DNA of 64,000 nt from Anseranas semipalmata (lineage: Eukaryota > Chordata > Aves > Anseriformes > Anseranatidae), in assembly GCA_013399115.1 (NCBI GenBank), contig VXAA01002187.1, forward strand, positions 62,001 through 126,000. Direction: 5' to 3'. Positions 54,707 through 64,000 of the stretch are shown here, piece after piece (position 1 is the stretch's first letter; each line of letters begins with the position of its first letter). The notes beneath the pieces were generated by a model, which searched no databases, had not been told where the DNA came from, and worked only from the letters and a program-made list of their open reading frames with translations. The position numbers and the translations under genes were made by a program.

Positions 54707-57700
54707 GTCTGTGACTATCTTTACACTGGAAAAGAAAGAGGAACAAATGGTTGTTTACTCCAAAATTATTATATCAAAGAAAAAAATCAAAGACATCATT
54801 TACTGTCTGCTCTGGGTACCAAACATTGCAGATGATTGTGTAAATTGAAGCCAATGGAAAACACCTTTTCACAGATGCTAAATGGTGTTGTGGATACAGC
54901 TCCCTCACAGTTTATTGCCACATCTACTTATTGCAGACTGAGAAGTAATACACGAACAGCTCACTTGACATGTATTTGTAGATGTACATGCAAACATCCA
55001 CCCACCCACAGACACCCACAGAGATTTCCCCTGCATTTAGTGTTATCTAATGATTATGTGGTTTTTTTTTTTTTTTCCTGTAATATCTGTGTGGCTTCTT
55101 CCTCTTGCCTCTCCAATCTCACTGTCAAAATCAAGGTAGCGCCTATTATACTTCCACTAGTGTGGGAATGAAAACCTTCAGCACTCAGTGTCAGGTGTAT
55201 TTATACACTGTGCATCTTTTGTCCTCTTTGACTTTGCTTCCTGCCACTTCTTTCCCATGCCCCAGGGGAGTTGTAGTGACTTCCAGCAGGCTCTGGCTGT
55301 CCAGCTGCCACATGTCCCATCACCCTGGGCCCAGCTGCCCTCAATGCTAACACATCTTTTCCTTCAAGGTGAGAGTGATGTTACCAAGTTAGGGCTTGGA
55401 GTAAGCCCATAAAAATATTTGTAAGTCTTAAAAAAAAACCCTTGTCTCTGCTAAAAAATTCCTCCTAAGCTATCTTACCTGAGATCAGGCTCTGTTTGTT
55501 ATACAAATAATTTTTCTTATCTTAAAATGAGGGCAGAACTGTAGATGTTTTCATAGGCACAGTAGGCCAGCTTTCAAAGTCTGTTCTTTGCAGAGTTTAA
55601 AGAAAACCAAAGGAATGAGTTGCTTCTCTCTTTTTTTGGCTTTGAATGCTCTGATGTTTCTCAGGATAAGTCCTCAGACTGTAGAACAAGAGAGAAGCAG
55701 GGTCCCTGAGGACAGTTGTGCATCCCTCAAATGTTTACTTTGTCGGATATTGTTCACTGGGATAAGAAGTTGGCAGACTTGTCTGCTCCCTCATCATCTA
55801 CTCTAGAGTCTTTCATCACCTCCTTGGGAGAATGGAATTTTAAAGAGTGATTCTGGCCGCTGTGATAGTAGTTTAAATATTGTCAGTGTTTGTAGCTTGG
55901 ACACAGCAGAGCTAAAACTGTAGACTTCTTTGAGCTGAGAAACTTGGGATCCAGTGACTGGTGCAATGCCTGAGTGGCTTTGTAAAGACTTGTTTATTTT
56001 TCCTGTGGAGGTGGTTCTGAGGGCAGAAGTGATTCTGCAGACCTGAGTTTTGGTAACCTTTAGCCATGAAATGGCTAGTTTTAGAAAAAAATTTAGTTTT
56101 AGTAAAATAGGACGTAGAGGTTAAGGGAGAATCTGCCTACACATAGCTCAACTATGTGTTGAGCCAAGCGGCCTATACTTTTTCCGGCTATGAGACGTAG
56201 TGGTTTTATTATTACCTATGAATGCTAGTACCAGTTTTCACTGCCCATACATCTGAAGTCAGGGGAAATGAGCCTGCAGGAGGCAGTGTAGGAGACTGGC
56301 TTCCAGCAGCTACTGAGCTGCTGTCCCTGCTCCAGCAGCATCAGCCTCTGGTCCAGCGCTAATCCCTTAATTTCACCATGACAGTTTCCCTCTTGAGACA
56401 GAGGACTAACCTTTCCTGTACTTCCTTACGAACCATTCAGCACAAGTAAGATAAATTGTGCTACCAGCAGTTCATGAGACTAGACCTGCAGTCTTACAGT
56501 TGAAAATGAAGGTAGTCTTCAGCCTGTGAAGTAGCCTGTGTTTGCACATATTGAATGCAATCTGGCAGCAAGAACTATTGCCCATAAAGTTTTCTGTGAC
56601 ATGAATGACCTTGTATAGTACAGCACATCATGAATCTCAGAGATTTGAACTCTAGATTCTCAAGAGTCTCTGAAAATCAAACACTATCAAGAAAGAAATC
56701 TCTATATTAATTTGATGTCATCAGATCTCTCTCAGTCTTATCTTTACTGCCAGCTCACCTACTCTTTATAAGGTGGCAGTCAGAATACCATCTGCTATCC
56801 AAATAGAGAGACAGAGCCTCAGCTGTGTGGGTTGTCAGGCTTGTATTGCAATCAAGGAGCAAAGACAATTTATGGGATCTATTTCAGAACATGTAATACT
56901 GAATTGATTTCCTACTGCAATAATCAATGAAAGCAGTATTTCACTTGCATAGGATTTTAAATTGAAAAAATGTATCTTTATTAAGGAAATGCAAAGCCTA
57001 TTCAGCCTCTCAGAAAGGTTTATATTATGAAGCAGCAGAAGCTGCCCTATTTTGGTGCTGATATTAGCTTTCCATCAGAAAATCACCTCACCTATGCATC
57101 CTCCCAGAGACATCATTCTTCTTGAAATTCCATATATCAGAGATTCTGGGGGAACAAAGTTTTAATAAATCAGAAGAGAAGTTTAGAAGTCCTGATGTTA
57201 AGCAATTTCATTAGGAACTTTACCTAGACTTTCTTGTTCTTATCACAAGCGTGGTTCAAACTAAAAATTACCCATTTAATTTTCATGGGCTGTGTTTTGT
57301 GTTGTAACAATGCACGGAAATATTACCATGGAAGCAGCTGGAGGTTGTATTTCTTTTCTTTTTTTTTTTTTATTTTTTCTTTCCACTTATGCCACCTCAT
57401 GTGAGGATACGGAAACACTGGTTTAATTTGCTGGGATATTACTGAATCTTATTGGTGATTTTTCCAAATGAGTTTGAAAAACATCTTTCAGGTGTTGATG
57501 CAGCTTCTCTTCCCTGGGCAGGAGATGGCTGACTATCCTCGCAAGGTCTCATTTCTTCAACACAGCTGGCATCTTCCATAACATTCTATGATCATTGACA
57601 GAAAACAGTTATATGGGGAATGTAGACATTTTTCTGTGTTGCAATGTTCACTGCTGTACCAGATCCATATGACTTTACCCCCAACAACTGCCACTACTGT

Positions 57701-60460
57701 CTGCTTCAGAGAAAAGTGAAGCATATCTCAGCAGGAATAATCACAAAATATCCTGGCTATAGGAAAAAAATAAAATCATGTCACAGACACTTAGTGATTC
57801 TAAATACAGACTCTGACTTGCAGCTTTGAAACTTGAGCTTGGGGTATGGATGCTCACCAGCCATAAAGTCCTAAGTTCCGAGTGTATTTTGCAGAAATGT
57901 CTTGAGAAGGTTACTGATGAGCAGTATAAACCCAAAAGATTTCTTTTTATTCTTCTCACTCTTTTGGGCCACTTTCCAGTGTTATTACCCATGTGTTATG
58001 AGTGAGCCAACATGGACTCAGAAAAGCTGATGATGTGGACCTCACAGATTTCAAACTAATCAGATGTTGACTTCAAGCTGTCGCTCATTACTTAGTGTGC
58101 CTGTCATTGTGATCCAAAGCAAAACAAAGTTAACTGGGCTGTGTATCAGCCCTGTCTTTAACTTTACTCTACAAACAAGCAGGCTTCATAACTATGTTCT
58201 TTCTAGGAAAAGACGCATTTCCAGGACTCCAAACATTTTTACAGTCCTTTTTTTCCTCACTGTATCTTTTCTCATACCACCAAGCTCTTGTTCACAAGCA
58301 TATCTTTCCTCATCAGCTTTCTCCTGGATTCTTGTATTTCTCCTCTGCCCCTAAGAAAATGGTTTTTAGTTCCCTCCTTGAGCAGTTTACCTCCTCAACA
58401 GCAGGCAATTTAGCGAGGGTCAGCCTGTCTCCTTGTTGGATGTGTTATTTCTCTCACTCACCAGGCTGCTGCATTTGGGTCCCCCACTATGACCCTGCAC
58501 ACCTCAGCCCTCCCTTGCTCTGGGGGATGGCACTGGTGGTCGGAGAGACATCACTCCCTTGGCACATTGCCGCTCGCAGCCTCTTCAGCTGCCGTGTCCA
58601 TGTGGGAACATGACTGCACGGGCCATCCTCTTCAAGCAGAGCTGGAGCACGGCGTTTTGCTGTGCTGGGTTAACTCCAGGCACAGTACCACTACTTGCTT
58701 GCTTGCTGGGTGCACATAACTGGTTTTCTCTGTGTCTGGTCACAGCAGGAGACAATCTGCAGATGTTTGCAGTTTGCACTGACTTGTGAGGGTAGCTGTG
58801 GGGATGTTCTTCTTGCTCTCCCCCTTGTTGCTATCTCAGCACCTTGACCCAAGGCTTGGTTCCAGGCTCAATCTTGTGGATTGAGAGCGCTTTTTTCCAG
58901 AGTCTCATCTGCAAGCAGTCTGGCTAATTGGCTACTTCCTAAGGGACATATGACAGTGAAAATAAACAGATCAACACATTTTGAAAGGGTTTAATAAACA
59001 ATATTTCTCATGGTAGGCACAAAAAGAAATGCTAAATTCTAATTTGGCCCCTAAAAGATCCCACACTGGTCCCCTGACCAACCTGTGGGGTAGAAGCAGC
59101 TTCCAGAAAATCCTCTCTAGGTCTCAACTTTTCATAACAGGTGTGTCAGCCCCTGATTTTCTATCCAACTGAATCTCCCACTCTCAAAGTGAAATTAAAA
59201 AGGGAGGAAAGCACTAAGCTGCTGCAAATGGTGGTCATACTGTAGGAGCTGAAAGTCCCCACATCTGCCTTGAGGTGCAGACATCCCCCCTGCCCAGGCA
59301 CACACAGGCTCAGAAGTTGGCTGTCTGTCCCTCTTCTTGTGCCCCTTCAGATGGTGGTAGCAGGGGTTTGTCTCCTCCCGACTCTGTCTTCCACCAGGGA
59401 ACCGTAGCCTGGTCAACATCCATGCCATGGTATTTAGACTTCTGCTCGTCACTGATGCTAGGCATTAGTGTTGTGCTCTCCACGTGCAAATCCTTGTGAA
59501 GGCTGTCCAACACATTTCCATCCCAAATCTGACCTCTGCCTCCTCCGCTGTTGGCACTTAACAGCCCTCCAGAACTTATTGGGTGAAAAACATTGGTGTG
59601 TGTCCCGGCAGGGCATTAGGGCAAGACTGGCTGTTTGGCCTGATACTAATGAAAATGAAACACATTCACTGACTCTTTGCTGAAAAATCTGGCTGAACTA
59701 TATGCTGTGCTGACAGTTTATGATGCCTTTGTATATTTTTTTCCTGGAAAATAATTCTTTTTTTTTTTTTTGCACAAGCCAATTGCTCCTCATTGTGATT
59801 TTTTTTTTTTTAATTTTCTGCAAGAGTTGTATACTATGTTAATGTCAAATACAGATTATTCCAAGCAGACCTTCTGTCCAATTTGATTTCTATTTCTTGA
59901 AAATTCCTTTATCCTTAAATTTCATACCATTTAAAGAAACTCATGATGCACATTGCAAGCAAAGGAAAAACTACACCTGGTTTGGAATTGAAAAATGTTC
60001 AATAAAAAGCATCAGGAATTGTGGAAGAAAACTTAATTTACATATTCGGCTGAGAATAACATCTGGAAGGTGGGAGAGATGCCTTGGCATAGCATGTCAT
60101 TCTAGCGTTTTGTTTAACAAGTCAGCCAAAGCAACACATTATTCAGCAAACCATTGCAACTAATATATATATATATATGCACTTACTAGCAATGGATGAA
60201 GTCTCACGTGTGTGGGAGATTCCCTTTTCATCTTATTTTTCAGTGAATTAGATGTGTATGCAGAACTTTCTTTCATGGCAATTTGAGCAAAACTGTTGTA
60301 AATGTCAAAATTCTGCACATAGTCAATGTAGCAATTTTTGTCATTACATACCTAGTCTGTGATATTATCTTCTGCAAGCATGGGTTTCCAGAATCACAAA
60401 CGCTAACTTGGATCGCTCTAATTCAAGCATGAAAATGAAGTCTGCGAAATACAATTAAGA
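54707..60460. other. Region downstream of ASB11; no gene recognised
   Basis: It starts with the ASB11 3' UTR, whose end is not marked by a clear AATAAA nearby. It contains T runs (55060-55076, 57359-57372, 59757-59771) and otherwise mid-AT sequence. No ankyrin or SOCS-box exon of ASB9, the expected next gene, was recognised on either strand. Confidence 0.5.
60163..60178. repeat. (TA)n microsatellite
   Basis: Short perfect TA run. Confidence 0.85.
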
Positions 60461-60462
60461 AG

Positions 60463-60528
60463 CATAGAACCATAGAATATCCTGAGTTGGACGGGACCCA
60501 CAAGGATCATCGAGTCCAACTCCTGGAT
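60463..60528 (-). mobile_element. Short CR1 3'-end remnant
   Basis: The plus strand carries CATAGAACCATAGAATATCC and then GGACGGGACCCACAAGGATC and ATCGAGTCCAACTCC. This is the reverse complement of a CR1 3' end with its 8-mer terminal repeat. Only about 65 bases are recognisable. Confidence 0.85.
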
Positions 60529-63500
60529 ATAATGCTTTTAGCTGTGAGATGTACCAGACTCTATGGTGACTAGGAATAGGGGAAAAATGAAACTCCCAAG
60601 CCAGTCTTTGAGGGCAAGAGAAGGTATGATACAGAGTTTAAACCCATGTTTTCCTGAAATAATCTAATGGACTAATATACAGGGCTCTCTAGTTTCATCC
60701 TTTCTCCCAGATGTAGAGATTCACTGGAAAAGATCTGAAGACGGAGGGAGAAGAAGAAGTATTCCACCATTTAGTATCTTTTCAGGCCAGGAGGCTGTGG
60801 CTATTTCATCTGAACTCCTCCATAATGCAAGCCGCAGAACCTCGCCCAGCAATTGCGCTAACCCACACTGAGCTCCAGGCTACAGTGCGCTTTACAAAAC
60901 CTGGAGGCACAGCAAGCTTCCCCGCCTCTCCGGCCTCCCAGGGAGCCACGACGCTGCTGCTGCCACCCCAGGCCAGGGAAGGATGAGGATGGGAGGCTGC
61001 CTCCTCCTTCACGTGCTCCTTCCTTGCTCTTGCCCAGAGCTGGAGCTGCCGGCATGGCTGTGTGAGGCAGAGCTGGAGGTACTGCATGGCCACAGCCAGC
61101 TGAGTTCGCCTCTCAGACTCCGGTAACCCAAAATTTTAGAAAATAAAAGGACACATTAGATGAGTAATGACAAAAAATTGCCATACCAGGTGTTGGTTTT
61201 TGGCATTTGGTGGGTGAATTTTGCCGCATCCTGACCTCATTCAGCCACACGTTGCCTGGGACTTGGTAACAGTACATTTTTGTGGTGGATGGTTCATTTT
61301 TCTGCCAGGTCTACCTGCTGGCTATAAAGGTTAATGTGCTGTAATAACATAGAAATTAGACAGGATGGGAAGGAAAGGAGATTTAGAGATTTCCAGAGAA
61401 AACTTCTTCTAATATTTGTTTTCTGGTCTAGGAGTCTTTGTGAGTAATTTTTTTTTTATTATTATTATTTATTTATTTTCTCCTAGGAAGAGAAGAATTA
61501 AAGGCTCCTCAGGCCTTATGACTTACTCATTTTGTGATGCCCAGGTCATGCTCCACCAGCTTCACAAACATTAATCCCAACTTTTTTCTTTTTTTCTAGG
61601 ATGGTGAGGAACATGCATTATGCTTTGTATTTGGAAGGGGTGATGTATGAACTTACTAAGTCCCAGAGAAGGTTAGTTTAGAGCTAGGATGTTAAAAATC
61701 TTTGTTGCACTTTTCTTGCACCTGAACACTTGTTTATGATGTTCAATCAGATGCTGACTAAACACTTGTTTTACTCCAATCACAATGAACAAACGGTTAT
61801 GGGTGGTGACGATGGCCCTATTTCCTTGAAGGCAGGTGTAGCAATCTCCATGAGGGTGGCAGCTATCCACAGCAGAATTTACTAACAGTGGAAACACAGC
61901 ATACTTCTTCACATTTAATGAATTAATCAAAAAAGTACAATGACTATTTATGCCAACTGGGAGAAAAGTACTAAACAAAGAATACTAATAGTAGGGTAAC
62001 ACTCCCTGAGGACAGGGCACATGATGAGGGCACAGAGCAGCTAACAACCAAAAAGTTCAGCATTTTACAGCATTTTCAAATATTAAATCAGGGTATAACC
62101 GTTCCAAAATGTGTTTAAATGAATATGCCCACACAGACACTTGTGAACTGCTGTTGTTTAAAGATCATCCTCAAACTCTCTGTAAACAGAGCTGCTACTG
62201 TTCCCTGTTCATGCTGTCTTCACCATAATGTAAGCTGAAATACTTATAAGGACACTGCCCAGAGGCACATCCTTTGCTTACTATTTCTATCTCATTATCC
62301 TGCAGAGAGGTGCTTCCTTTTAACTGTTTCAAAAGGTTAGTTTCTGCTGCCTGTAGCCTGAAATGTGTGTAAAGACACCCAGGAGCTTTGTGCCTTTCAT
62401 CGCTGAGTACCTGTCAAAGACCAATCAACCCCAAATGGAAGCTGGCTCCTAATTAATGAGTAAGATAATTTTGATTTGCTATTTGTGCTTTCAGTGTCAC
62501 TACTGATCTACAGCAAGGCGTATATATGTGACATGGGGTGCTGAATAACTATGGTTACTGAGGAGCAGATTTTTGGGTCAGGGTTTGCCAAGGTTTCAAC
62601 AAAAAGTTTCCACTGAAACAATGCCAAGTAATGCCAGCTTGTTTCCAAAAGCAGGTTCCCACAGGCTGTTGGTTTAGATAGGGCAAGAAATTCCACTCTG
62701 AGCCTGGTGTATTTATTTTTATTTTTATTTTTATTTTTATTTTTATTTATTTTTATTTATTTTTATTTTTATTTTTATTTATTTCTATAAGTTAATGTTT
62801 TCCAGTTCTGCCCCTGAAGCTCTCCCATTTCACCCCCTGTGAGCAGGCATGGTAGCAAGGCACCACATCTGCTCTGCACACCTTTTCTATCCTGCCGCCA
62901 CCCAAAGGGTCCTGGGGAGGTTATGTCATTCCTGGATGGGCAGTGACTAAGAAAAGCCTGAACACTTGCCACTGTACTCAGATCATAGCCCTTTAGGAAG
63001 GGATACTCTTATTTCTACAGTATCAACTTTGCGACTCAGCATTCACTAGCTGTTTCAGAGGATTTGCAGCCTCATCCAAAACAAAAGCTAAGCTGTGCTT
63101 GGAGACAGCAAAGGAAACATCTACCAAGGCACACTACTGTTGCGGATGGCTGGTATTACAATCCCAGCTTTGCATTTTTATCATTCAAGGCAAAGAATAA
63201 GTATAGCTCCTGATCTGATCAGCTAACCTGTCTGTGCCAAGGCATGTGAATTTCTTGGGACTGAAGACAATGTTGTGAACAGTTCAGATGCTACAGGCTT
63301 GACTTAGGCTATTCCACAAGCCCTCTTTTCCACAGCACTTCATGAAGAAGTCCTGGGAGGCCATGTGTGTGAGAATAGCTGGGGCGTGATGTGTTCTCAT
63401 CACAGGCAGAAGTGTGGGGAGATGTATCACATGAGGGAAATTTCTAGAGGTAACCTCTATCAAGGTCTGGAAAGCAGCCTGTAATTGCGGGTGGAAGAGC

Positions 63501-64000
63501 TTATTGCAATGTAATGTGCAAGATGATCAGCGAACATCTAACCCCAGTGTTGCTGGGGAAGAGAAGCACTAGAGCAGAGGAGCTCCTGAATTAGATACCT
63601 CCAACCCATGAGCTCTTATCACATTCTCATCTGCCTTTCTGGTACTCTCAGCTGTTACTACTATGTATCCTAGTGCTGTATAGTGAGAAGAGAGAGCAAC
63701 TGGCAGGAGACATAGAAAGTCTTTTGGTTTGGTAAGACCTATCACGGGCCTTTGGGCTTGGAAAGATGAGACATTGGCTGGCAGTCTGTGTACTGGGTAA
63801 TACGTCTGGGCAGGTCCGAATGGTACCTGGCACCGTGAACACTGCTAAACAGGACCAACTCAGCTGGCTTCTGTGGCACTGAGTTTGCTTGTAATACATT
63901 TAGGTTTTCTGTACAACGGTCATGTGCTGATCTAATCAATGTGAGTGGTAAAAACTGCCTTTTTTTTTAATTTTTAATGGAAATTGTTGTTCTGACAAAA
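60529..64000. other. Distal region; GC-rich patch and a microsatellite, no gene called
   Basis: It contains a GC- and CpG-richer patch at about 60820-61130 with open frames on both strands, none recognised. A T/ATT-rich stretch lies near 61447-61475, and a (TTTTA)n array at 62711-62784. Nothing else could be identified. Confidence 0.5.
62711..62784. repeat. (TTTTA)n pentanucleotide microsatellite
   Basis: About 74 bases of TTTTA units with a few TTTA variants. Confidence 0.95.

Noticed and set aside
60983..61126. 47-codon plus-strand frame starting MRMGGCLLLHVLL, resembling a signal peptide
   Set aside because: It is short, isolated, and in a GC-rich patch where chance frames are common. 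There is no downstream continuation.

Overview
The window looks like a piece of a bird autosome. Three vertebrate genes with GT-AG introns lie in the same direction. The repeats are avian in type: three CR1 LINE fragments and one LTR resembling avian ERVL solo LTRs. The non-coding sequence is AT-rich, with one strong CpG island. The gene order VEGFD - PIGA - ASB11, all on the + strand, matches the block known on human Xp22.2. From general knowledge that block lies on an autosome in birds. The species cannot be named from the sequence. Two short N runs (26860-26873 and 39185-39191) show this is a draft assembly.

Layout. 1-3664: presumed intron 1 of VEGFD; the signal-peptide exon was not found and is probably upstream of the window. 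3665-15614: VEGFD coding exons 2-7 (323 codons plus stop), with a likely polyA signal at 16129. 16150-26380: an intergenic stretch of about 10 kb with simple repeats, possibly an old degraded repeat, and no convincing gene. 26380-27640: CpG island and promoter of PIGA. 27026-33738: five coding exons of PIGA (462 aa), with a solo LTR lying antisense in the intron between coding exons 3 and 4, and a 3' UTR to about 35840. 35840-40780: intergenic. 40781-54706: seven coding exons of ASB11 (322 aa), with a GC-rich CR1 relic in intron 2 and a CR1 3' end in intron 6. 54707-64000: no convincing gene. ASB9, the expected next neighbour, was not recognised here.

The three genes are conserved neighbours rather than an operon-like unit. 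VEGFD is a secreted lymphangiogenic growth factor. PIGA is the catalytic subunit for the first step of GPI-anchor synthesis at the ER. ASB11 is a substrate adaptor for an ER-linked Cullin-5 ubiquitin ligase. Joining exons across all called splice sites keeps one open frame in each gene, which strongly supports the models.

I found no new biological system. The points most worth a second look are: a tandemly duplicated pyrimidine tract in front of the last VEGFD exon; a 12-base repeated CCAAT-box module in the PIGA promoter; the antisense LTR in PIGA with a near-perfect 5-bp target duplication; a 31-base T run just after an ASB11 splice donor; and an unexplained GC-rich patch at 60.8-61.1 kb.
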